Source: Paenibacillus polymyxa (GTDB taxonomy: Bacteria > Bacillota > Bacilli > Paenibacillales > Paenibacillaceae). From it: a stretch of DNA of 64,000 nt. Position numbers and translations under genes: made by a program. The stretch covers positions 248,001 through 312,000 of the forward strand of contig NZ_CP015423.1 of the NCBI RefSeq assembly GCF_001719045.1. Reading direction: 5' to 3'. Shown here piece after piece: positions 57,064 through 64,000 of the stretch (position 1 is its first letter; the number at the start of each line of letters is the position of its first letter). The notes beneath the pieces were generated by a model. It did no database searches and was not told the DNA's origin. It saw only the letters and a program-made list of their open reading frames with translations.

Positions 57064-57477
57064 TTATCTCTTATTGAAGAACCGTGATAATTCGCCTTGG
57101 ATTAGGGACACCTGTCCTGGTCTTTTGCCTGCAACAAGTTGTTGTTTCAGTAAGCGGTGAAGCTGAGTATCGGACATTTCACGGCGTTTGACTTCCGTAT
57201 CTGCAGTAATAACCGTAGCTTCCTCCGATTCCTTGGTAACCGGATTCATGACTTGTTTAATTCCCGCAATGTTAACACCCTTCTCGATCAACGCCTTAAT
57301 TTCAAGCAGACGCTCTACGTCATTAAAAGAAAAAAGACGTTGGTTTCCCGATGTACGGGCAGGAACTATCAAGTTATGCTGTTCATAATAACGAATCTGA
57401 CGTGCTGACAAGTCCGTTAGCTTCATGACAATACCTATTGGAAATAAGGCCATATTTCTGCGAATTTCGTCGCCCAT
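57064..57477 (-). CDS. glnR: GlnR, MerR-family nitrogen regulator
   Basis: 137 residues. MerR-type winged helix at the N-terminus (PIGIVMKLTDLSARQIRYYEQHNLIVPARTSGNQRLFSFNDVERLLEI). The C-terminal tail, which in this family senses feedback-inhibited glutamine synthetase, ends LSRFFNKR. Located 117 bp before glnA, with its own promoter and GlnR box upstream (57514-57565), so autoregulation is expected. Confidence 0.95.
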   Translation of the reverse strand: MGDEIRRNMALFPIGIVMKLTDLSARQIRYYEQHNLIVPARTSGNQRLFSFNDVERLLEIKALIEKGVNIAGIKQVMNPVTKESEEATVITADTEVKRREMSDTQLHRLLKQQLVAGKRPGQVSLIQGELSRFFNKR

Positions 57478-57513
57478 TTGTCATCAACCTTCCAGTGATC
57501 TATTATTCACCTT

Positions 57514-57565
57514 ATTGTACATTTAGCTGATGCAAAGTGTCAATGACATGTTAGAAAAACTCACA
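57514..57565 (-). promoter_or_regulatory. glnR promoter with GlnR/TnrA box
   Basis: Minus strand TTGACA (57543-57538), 18-bp spacer, TACAAT (57519-57514). The box TGTTAGAAAAACTCACA (57549-57565) fits the TGTNA-N7-TNACA consensus exactly. It sits just upstream of the -35, overlapping the end of the preceding gene. Confidence 0.85.
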
Positions 57566-58814
57566 ATAATTTACGTTCTTTCATCGTTTGCAGAGCCATA
57601 AGCACTCCAAATTTAACATGAGAGTAGGTTAAGCCCCCTTGCATGTAACCAATATAAGGCTCACGAATCGGAGCATCTGCGGATAGTTCCAAACTTCCCC
57701 CTTGTATGAACGTACCTGCTGCCATGATAACTGGATGCTCATAACCAGGCATATCCCACGGCTCCGGCACCACATGGCTATCCACGGCAGCCGCACGCTG
57801 AATTCCCTGTACAAAAGCAATTAGATGTTCTGGTCCGCTAAAAGAAATAGCCTGAATCAAATCCGTACGCTCTTCATGCCAGGCAGGTTTGGTCTCAAAT
57901 CCCATCTCCTCAAAGACCGCAGCTGCGAATACACTCCCTTTAACCGCTTGCCCAACCAGTGTTGGGGCAAGGAATAGTCCCTGAAATATGCCTCGTGTAG
58001 TACCTAACATGGCACCTACTTCTCCACCGATTCCAGGTGCAGTTAATCGGTAGGATGCCAGCTCTACATACTTTTGTTTGCCGCAGATATATCCACCCGT
58101 TTCAGCAATGCCACCACCGGGATTTTTAATCAACGAACCTGCCATCAAATCGACACCGACCTGAGTAGGTTCCAGCTTCTCGGTAAATTCACCGTAGCAA
58201 TTGTCAACAAAGACAATGACGTCAGGTTTTATTTCCTTCACACGTGCTGTCATTTCTTCAATATCTGCTACACTAAACGAAGCTCTCCAATCATAACCGC
58301 GTGAACGCTGAATAGCGATCACTTTGGTATTGGCATGGATAGCAGCCTCCACCGCTTCCCAGTCCACTTTACCTTCCGCTGTCAGTGCGGTTTCTCCATA
58401 AGTAACGCCAAAATCTTGCAATGATCCTGTTCCGTCGCCGGGCTTACCAATCACTTTGTGCAGGGTATCATAAGGCCTCCCGGTAATGTATAACAGTTCA
58501 TCCCCTGGACGCAGCACACCAAATAAAGCAGTGGCAATTGTATGAGTACCCGAAGCAAAATGCGGACGCACCAACGCTGCCTCCGCACCGAACACATCCG
58601 CATAGACTTCTTCCAGCACCTCACGTCCCCGGTCATTGTAAGCATATCCCGTAGAACCCGCAAAATGAAAATCGCTCACTTGCTTCCGCTGGAATGCCTG
58701 AATTACCTTCCACTGATTTGAATCTACAATATGATCTATGTGCTGTATACGTTCTTGTATTTTATGTTCTGCCGTTTCCTGAATTTGCTGAATTTCTGGA
58801 CTAAAAACTACCAT
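57561..58814 (-). CDS. PLP-dependent methionine gamma-lyase-like protein (YnbB family)
   Basis: 417 residues, fold-type I PLP enzyme. GYAYNDRGREVLEEVYADVFGAEAALVRPHFASGTHTIATALFG is the N-terminal signature; the cofactor lysine lies in MAGSLIKNPGGGIAETGGYICG; the C-terminus contains GYMQGGLTYSHVKFGVLMAL. Often annotated as aluminium-resistance protein; the true substrate is not settled. It sits between hflX and glnR as in Bacillus. Confidence 0.88.
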   Translation of the reverse strand: MVVFSPEIQQIQETAEHKIQERIQHIDHIVDSNQWKVIQAFQRKQVSDFHFAGSTGYAYNDRGREVLEEVYADVFGAEAALVRPHFASGTHTIATALFGVLRPGDELLYITGRPYDTLHKVIGKPGDGTGSLQDFGVTYGETALTAEGKVDWEAVEAAIHANTKVIAIQRSRGYDWRASFSVADIEEMTARVKEIKPDVIVFVDNCYGEFTEKLEPTQVGVDLMAGSLIKNPGGGIAETGGYICGKQKYVELASYRLTAPGIGGEVGAMLGTTRGIFQGLFLAPTLVGQAVKGSVFAAAVFEEMGFETKPAWHEERTDLIQAISFSGPEHLIAFVQGIQRAAAVDSHVVPEPWDMPGYEHPVIMAAGTFIQGGSLELSADAPIREPYIGYMQGGLTYSHVKFGVLMALQTMKERKLL

Positions 58815-58925
58815 TTACCTTCTTGACCCTCTCTCTTACGCAGCCTTAGGCTATTCATGTTATATTATTGTTCACTTTGAACGATGAGCATTATCATTTT
58901 ATTGACCCAAAAACATCATTACATG

Positions 58926-60212
58926 TTAACCTTCTGTGAACTCGCTGAGTGCATGACCATACTTTTCGTACTCGCCTCTTTGAATTTCAACCTCATAAAT
59001 GACATCATTTCCATCATACTCTGTCAGCAGTACATCTCCTATTCGATAAAGCACCGAGGTTAAATCCCCACGTTCCGCAGGAATGCGGAATCTCAGCGTA
59101 TCACCGCTCAAATGCTCTTGAATCAGTTCACGAATGCGCAGCAAATCGCCTTCATCAAAAGCGCTAATTTTCAAATAGCCCTCCCCAGAAGGAAGCATTT
59201 CCAGTTGCTCAGGGGTACAGGCATCTTTTTTGTTAAATAATACGATCTGAGGCTTGTCCGCAGCCCCTAGCTGCTGCAAGATCGTCTCTACAACTTTCAT
59301 CTGTTCGTCTCGCATATCCGAGGAAGCATCCACGACATGCAAAATGAGATGAGCCTCATTCGCCTCCTCCAAAGTAGCCCGGAAGGAAGCAACCAAATCA
59401 TGAGGAAGATTTTGGATAAAACCCACCGTATCCGTAAGAATAACTTCTTTTCCACTCGGTAGCTCCATTGTTCTGGAGGTAGGATCCAGCGTCGCAAACA
59501 GTTGATTCTCAATATATACATCGGCTGCTGTCAGTTGCTTCAACAGCGTCGATTTGCCCGCATTGGTATAGCCAACAAGTGCCACCTGTACAATGCCGCT
59601 CTTTTGCCTGCGCTCCCTGTGCAAATACCGGTGGCGGGTCACTTCCTCCAGTTGGCGTTTCAGATCACTGATTCGATCACGAATATGACGGCGGTCTGTC
59701 TCCAGCTTGCTTTCACCAGGACCACGTGTTCCGATTCCACCACCGAGACGCGAGAGATTTTTGCCATGTCCAGACAAACGTGGAAGTAAATATGACAACT
59801 GCGCCAGTTCAACCTGAATAATACCTTCCCGTGTTTTTGCACGTTGTGCAAAAATGTCCAGAATCAATTGTGTCCGGTCAATAATTTTGAGATCCAGACT
59901 TTCTTCCAGATTCCGTACTTGGGCCCCCGAGAGCTCCTGATCAAAAATAGCTGTATTCGCTCCCAATTCTTCAGCAACTGCGCGCAATTCCTCTACTTTT
60001 CCTTTGCCAATAAACCATTTTGAATCCTTAGCTTCCTTATTCTGTGTCAGGACGCTCAATACTTCAACTCCCGCTGTCTCAGCCAGTTTCACCAGCTCAT
60101 CCAACGAGTATTCCGTATTGATGCCAGATCGTTTGACTTCATCCGTAATTAGACTGACCAGTACCGCCTTGTCCTGCATTTCGGTTTGTGTATCATGAGT
60201 GGAGTTCGCCAT
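58926..60212 (-). CDS. hflX: Ribosome-associated GTPase HflX
   Basis: 428 residues. The N-terminal HflX domain (ELVKLAETAGVEVLSVLTQNKEAKDSKWFIGKGKVEEL) includes GGIGTRGPGESKLETDRRHI. G domain: GYTNAGKST (G1), DTVGFIQNLPHDLV (G3), NKKD (G4). Splits or rescues stalled ribosomes. Between spoVK and the PLP enzyme, as in Bacillus. Confidence 0.95.
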   Translation of the reverse strand: MANSTHDTQTEMQDKAVLVSLITDEVKRSGINTEYSLDELVKLAETAGVEVLSVLTQNKEAKDSKWFIGKGKVEELRAVAEELGANTAIFDQELSGAQVRNLEESLDLKIIDRTQLILDIFAQRAKTREGIIQVELAQLSYLLPRLSGHGKNLSRLGGGIGTRGPGESKLETDRRHIRDRISDLKRQLEEVTRHRYLHRERRQKSGIVQVALVGYTNAGKSTLLKQLTAADVYIENQLFATLDPTSRTMELPSGKEVILTDTVGFIQNLPHDLVASFRATLEEANEAHLILHVVDASSDMRDEQMKVVETILQQLGAADKPQIVLFNKKDACTPEQLEMLPSGEGYLKISAFDEGDLLRIRELIQEHLSGDTLRFRIPAERGDLTSVLYRIGDVLLTEYDGNDVIYEVEIQRGEYEKYGHALSEFTEG

Positions 60213-60325
60213 ATTGTTTGCTCCTTTATATTCATGTCAACTCTCGAACAGAGACCGACCTGATGTTCAGGCCGGCCCCCGCTCGATGTCATACCATTCG
60301 ATGTGATTCAGATTCCTATTATCGC

Positions 60326-61309
60326 CTATCTTTTGTCCATTTTCAAATCCTCTGGACGCAGCGTCATCAATTCCTGTTTGCCAGGTTGCCCGCTCCGGTA
60401 CTGATTGAGCAACCTGACAGCTTGGTGCCGAATCGCTTTTTCAATCACGTTACGAACATATCGTGCATTACTAAATGCATGAAGACTGTCATTACGCTCG
60501 TTTAGCAAATGCTCCTTCATTTTAATTATGGACTGAGGCATGAGAATATAATCCCGCTCCTTGGCCATCATCTCGGAAATTTGGATAAGCTGATCCACAG
60601 TATAATCAGGAAAATCCAACTGGATTGGAAAGCGAGAAGGAAGACCAGGATTTGTTCGTAGAAAAAAGTCCATTTCCCCCGAGTATCCAGCGAGAATCAA
60701 AATAAATTGATTTTTTTGGTCTTCCATGGACTTTACCAAGGTATCAATCGCTTCTTTTCCAAAATCCTTTTCCCCTCCGCGTGCCAAACTGTAAGCCTCA
60801 TCAATGAACAACACGCCGCCAAGAGATTTCTTTACCAGATCTCGCGTTTTTTGTGCCGTATGGCCAATATACTCACCGACCAGATCAGCCCTCTCTACCT
60901 CAATCAGATGACCTTTGCTCAGTACACCCATTTTTTGCAGCATTTTAGCGATAATGCGGGCTACTGTCGTTTTGCCTGTACCTGGATTTCCTTTGAAAAT
61001 CATGTGATATACGTGTGCATTGCTCAATAATCCCGCATCCGTGCGCATATGGGCGATTTGCAAAAAGGCATATACCTCAAATACCAGGTCTTTGATGTTA
61101 TCCAAGCCGACGAGATGATCGAGTTCTTTCTGAATTTCCTGATAAAGACTGAGATACTGCGGTAGCGCCTGTGACTTGGTTGAAGCCACTGCTTCCGTCT
61201 CGTCCACAGTCACCGAAGCTATCGGCTCCGGGCTACGCAGCACGACATTAATTTGTCTGGAAGGTCTCTCCTCCGACCGCTTGCCCGCGGCGATTCCCCG
61301 TCCGTTCAT
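60326..61309 (-). CDS. spoVK: Stage V sporulation protein K, AAA+ ATPase
   Basis: 327 residues of the CbxX/CfxQ type. Walker A GNPGTGKTT, Walker B GVLFIDEAYSLAR, a pore-type GEYIGHTAQKTRDLV segment and a C-terminal helical lid (ARYVRNVIEKAIRHQAVRL). The N-terminal ~60 residues are poorly conserved. Supports spore maturation; it marks the host as a spore-former. Confidence 0.92.
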   Translation of the reverse strand: MNGRGIAAGKRSEERPSRQINVVLRSPEPIASVTVDETEAVASTKSQALPQYLSLYQEIQKELDHLVGLDNIKDLVFEVYAFLQIAHMRTDAGLLSNAHVYHMIFKGNPGTGKTTVARIIAKMLQKMGVLSKGHLIEVERADLVGEYIGHTAQKTRDLVKKSLGGVLFIDEAYSLARGGEKDFGKEAIDTLVKSMEDQKNQFILILAGYSGEMDFFLRTNPGLPSRFPIQLDFPDYTVDQLIQISEMMAKERDYILMPQSIIKMKEHLLNERNDSLHAFSNARYVRNVIEKAIRHQAVRLLNQYRSGQPGKQELMTLRPEDLKMDKR

Positions 61310-61424
61310 GCATCCATCACCTCAACATTTCTTCAGGCACAGCTTACCCTACTAATGTATTCGGTCTGGCATGTCCTTATTAGCATAAAAGCAACGGGAA
61401 CGTGCACAAAGCCTTTTCTTTAAT

Positions 61425-62120
61425 TCAGGCAACCCAAGTTTGAGCGCTGATCCACCACCGTTGCAGCGTCCATTTAGCGTATGCCAATACTTCTCTTGAT
61501 TGATGAATTGGCATATTCAGCACTTTGGATTCCGTCAGAGCCATCTGAGGATGATCAAATTTCAAGAATTGAGCAATCTCCATCGCCCGAGGGCCATGAT
61601 AGCTATGTGTGATGATCACGGTGGAGGTCCATCCATATTCATTCATGATGCGCTGGCTATAGAGCAGATTTTCGTAAGTACTGGTCGCATGGTTTTCCAA
61701 CACAATATGCTGTACAGGGACCCCCCTATCTACCAAATAGCGTTGCATGCCCTCAGCCTCCGTATACGGAAAATCTGGTTTATCCAGTCCCCCACTTACA
61801 ATTAGACGCTGTACCGTCCCGTTGCGGTATAAGCGCAAGGCTTCTTCCAGCCTTTCCTTCAATCCAGGACTGGGCACAGCCCCCCACATAGAAGCACCTA
61901 GTACGATTCCAATTTGCACTTGCTTGAGCGGAGTGGTAGAGGCGGCTGTATTCATGTCCCACACTCGGATACCTGCCCATACCAATCCGACCAAAATGAA
62001 AATCATCAAACAAAGTACAAGACGCTTGGATACCATAGATATCTTCTTAAGGCGACTCTGCCCGCTTTTCAACTCAGGGCGTTTGGGCCTAGTGTCTTTA
62101 ATCCACTGCAAAACTTTCAC
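61425..62120 (-). CDS. DUF218 (SanA/YdcF-like) membrane protein
   Basis: 231 residues. One N-terminal membrane helix (RLVLCLMIFILVGLVWAGIRV), then the DUF218 fold: IGIVLGASMWGAVPSPGLKERLEEALRLYRNG, IVSGGLDKPDFPYTEAEGMQRYLVDRGV, HATSTYENL and IITHSYHGPRAMEIA. Thought to act on envelope precursors or small molecules outside the membrane. Overlaps the DUF402 gene by 4 bp. Confidence 0.82.
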   Translation of the reverse strand: MKVLQWIKDTRPKRPELKSGQSRLKKISMVSKRLVLCLMIFILVGLVWAGIRVWDMNTAASTTPLKQVQIGIVLGASMWGAVPSPGLKERLEEALRLYRNGTVQRLIVSGGLDKPDFPYTEAEGMQRYLVDRGVPVQHIVLENHATSTYENLLYSQRIMNEYGWTSTVIITHSYHGPRAMEIAQFLKFDHPQMALTESKVLNMPIHQSREVLAYAKWTLQRWWISAQTWVA

Positions 62121-62674
62121 CGTTCTCTCTTGAAATCACCGTTGTGAAACCATTCTGCCCGGTGTTTCAGCGACATTTTAAAATAGGGGAACACGTGGGC
62201 ATCTATCTGATGTAACACATCAGCCGCTGTACGGTTAGCCAATTCTGCCTCTTGCGTTGAGATATGCCCCCGTTGTAACGCCTCCTCCAATTCATCCTCA
62301 TCCACTAGGAAGATTTCACCGTTTTTAAGCACCACAACATCCAAATACAAATCGTCAAACCATGGGACTCCTTGATCGGTCACACCCTGATTTCGGCAGG
62401 TATCAATGTACCATTCAACGATTTGCTCTCGGTTGTCAAACATAGCAGTCACCACATAGTACTCACCTTTTGGATAATATTGTAGCCAGGAATATCCTTT
62501 ATCGGCTATGCAAAACGTATGACCACCGTAACTTTTCCATAACGGCTCCTTGAGACTCAAAATTGTATACAGGGTCACATATCCTGTAAACGCGTCACTT
62601 TCTACATACCGGCAAGCAAACTTGCGATTGGTGATTCTGCGCCAGTTGGCCCGGTCTCCGAATTTGCGCTTCAT
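62117..62674 (-). CDS. DUF402 nucleoside tri-/diphosphatase-like protein
   Basis: 185 residues from ATG 62674 (GAGAGG 10 nt upstream; the longer frame to 62731 lacks one). MKRKFGDRANWRRITNR, then KGYSWLQYYPKGEYYVVTAMFDNREQIVEWYIDTC and the acidic core VPWFDDLYLDVVVLKNGEIFLVDEDELEEAL, typical of the YgaC/Ntdp family, which hydrolyses nucleoside tri- and diphosphates with metal ions. Housekeeping gene outside the prophage. Confidence 0.85.
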   Translation of the reverse strand: MKRKFGDRANWRRITNRKFACRYVESDAFTGYVTLYTILSLKEPLWKSYGGHTFCIADKGYSWLQYYPKGEYYVVTAMFDNREQIVEWYIDTCRNQGVTDQGVPWFDDLYLDVVVLKNGEIFLVDEDELEEALQRGHISTQEAELANRTAADVLHQIDAHVFPYFKMSLKHRAEWFHNGDFKRER

Positions 62675-62756
62675 AAATGATGTTCCTCTCCAACATTGGT
62701 AAAACCAGCTTACCATATTTAAACTGTACACTCAAAAAGAACCCCTTTACTAAAGC

Positions 62757-62805
62757 AAAAAAAGGTATTCTCAGACCGTGAAACGGTCCGAAAATACCTT
62801 TGATT
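62757..62805 (-). terminator. Terminator of the PBP gene
   Basis: AAAGGTATT...AATACCTTT outer stem with GACCG/CGGTC inner stem, followed on the minus strand by seven T, 35 bp after the PBP stop. Confidence 0.85.
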
Positions 62806-62839
62806 TGAAGCAAATTCAACTTACATAAAGCAATACTTG

Positions 62840-64000
62840 CTAATCCCGATTGTGACGTCCACGATTGGAGTTCGAATGACCGTTAGAATTGCCTTCTTGA
62901 GTTCCATCCGTTGTGACTTCAGTCGTAGATGCATCCGTATTTTCTGGATTTACCATAGTATCTTCATCAGAAATACCTGCATCCGGTGTAGTAGTCTGAC
63001 CATTTCCCTGATTTGTATCGTTTCCATTGCCGGAATTGCTATTATTGTTACCTGTGCCTCCAGCACCATTCCCACTAGTATCTCCAGGAGATGCCGGAAC
63101 CTGACCTGAGCCATTATTGTTGTCGATACCGCCAGGAGCTGTATTTCCCTGATCTGTACCGTTTTGTCCGTCTGTAGCCCCGCCATTATCCGGTAAGGTT
63201 CCATTCTCGTTTGGATCAGTCCCTTGTTGTGGATCAACCGGAGTAGTCTCTGCCGGAATTTCCACACGGATCGTATTAGAAGCCTCGGATTCTTTACCAT
63301 CCGCTCCATAAGCCACTACATAATATTCATACGTGTTTCCAGCTATAGGAGACGTATCTTCACCACTCGTGCCCTTCATGGCCTCCATGATTGTTGCAAA
63401 GCCTGCATCAGAAGTCCCTTTGCGATACACACGGTATTGTACATTATCCCCCGTCGCCGCAGTCCAGGACAACGATACAATTTGGGTGTCCTGACTATAA
63501 GACCCGCTCAGCCCGCTTGGAGCGGTAGCCTGAACCGGCTCTTCTGGCTTCTGCTCAACTGGTGGTTCATATCCCTTCGGCTCGCTGAATTGCGTAACCG
63601 GATGCCCCTTGAGAGCTTCACCCATGACCCTTCCGAAAAAGGCTGCCGACTGCCCACTGTAGTTTCTGAGCATATGTTTGCTGTCCGGCTTATCATAACC
63701 CATCCATACTGCTCCGGTATATTCTGGCGTATAGCCGACAAACCAGATGTCCCGGTTACCACTGTTACCGCTAATTCCACTTTGGGTCGTACCCGTTTTA
63801 CCAGCTACAGGCCAGTCAATACGTGCTTTGCGACCTGTGCCGCTATTGACTACATTTTGCATCATTTGTGTCATTTCATAAGCCGTTTTTTCACTCATTA
63901 CAGATTTAGATTCCTCTTCATGAGTATAAACTACCTGATCATCACTATTATTAATTTGTTTAATGGAATAAGCCTTTTGGAATTGTCCTTTATTGGCAAA
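62840..64000 (-). CDS. Class A penicillin-binding protein, C-terminal part (PBP1A-like)
   Basis: The frame is open to the right edge, so the start is outside the window. About 386 residues are visible: transpeptidase end with the KTGT box (WPVAGKTGTTQSGISGNSGNRDIWFVGYTPEYTGAVWMGYD), then an FN3-like domain (LSGSYSQDTQIVSLSWTAATGDNVQYRVYRKG...YEYYVVAYGADGKESEASN) and a long Gly/Asn/Thr-rich extracellular tail ending RGRHNRD. Cross-links peptidoglycan. FN3 plus low-complexity tail is common in Paenibacillus PBPs. Confidence 0.9.
   Translation of the reverse strand, partial: FANKGQFQKAYSIKQINNSDDQVVYTHEEESKSVMSEKTAYEMTQMMQNVVNSGTGRKARIDWPVAGKTGTTQSGISGNSGNRDIWFVGYTPEYTGAVWMGYDKPDSKHMLRNYSGQSAAFFGRVMGEALKGHPVTQFSEPKGYEPPVEQKPEEPVQATAPSGLSGSYSQDTQIVSLSWTAATGDNVQYRVYRKGTSDAGFATIMEAMKGTSGEDTSPIAGNTYEYYVVAYGADGKESEASNTIRVEIPAETTPVDPQQGTDPNENGTLPDNGGATDGQNGTDQGNTAPGGIDNNNGSGQVPASPGDTSGNGAGGTGNNNSNSGNGNDTNQGNGQTTTPDAGISDEDTMVNPENTDASTTEVTTDGTQEGNSNGHSNSNRGRHNRD

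Overview
The window comes from a Gram-positive spore-former, most likely Paenibacillus (P. polymyxa group). The right end (about 55.6-64.0 kb, all minus strand) has the Bacillales order spoVK - hflX - PLP-lyase - glnR - glnA, preceded by a DUF218 gene, a DUF402 gene and the 3' part of a class A PBP with an FN3 domain and a Gly/Asn-rich tail. This is inference from gene order and protein character; no database was searched.

Everything left of glnA is one siphovirus-type prophage that runs off the left edge. Its integrase ends 67 bp from glnA; the left attachment site is outside the window. Read in the phage's own direction (minus strand): lysogeny switch at 53.1-54.3 kb; early genes at 39.7-52.9 kb (ParB-like protein, replication initiator with an internal iteron origin, DnaC-like loader, private sliding clamp, nuclease, HNH, methyltransferase and many tiny translationally coupled genes); an accessory island at 35.8-39.4 kb; terminase at 32.9-35.6 kb; a second accessory island at 27.1-32.8 kb; portal, protease/scaffold, decoration, capsid and connector genes at 20.4-27.0 kb; tail genes at 7.7-20.4 kb, with a frameshifted chaperone pair and a roughly 1800-residue tape measure; a third accessory island at 2.1-7.7 kb; and a lysis cassette (two holins and a GH25 endolysin) at 0.2-2.1 kb.

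The accessory islands hold the unusual material. They include a plus-strand tyrosinase between two Bro-N antirepressors, a promoter-driven small RNA, a secreted SLH surface protein, a membrane-anchored Mrr-type nuclease, an ATP-grasp enzyme, a PD-(D/E)xK protein and an AAA ATPase. They also hold two paralogous small genes, each followed directly by a highly structured RNA element. The larger element (about 500 nt, with an 11+7 bp pseudoknot) looks like a member of the large ornate phage RNAs (ROOL/GOLLD-like).

Global features of the prophage: an 18-bp palindrome (TCAGGAAAAGTTTCCTGA) recurs five times ahead of transcription blocks and once, degenerate, in the parB-like gene. TerS carries an internal FtsK-gamma winged helix and about 20-bp iterons in its own coding sequence. 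There are three separate divergent HTH switches (6.2, 44.7 and 53.7 kb), each with a readable promoter or operator layout.
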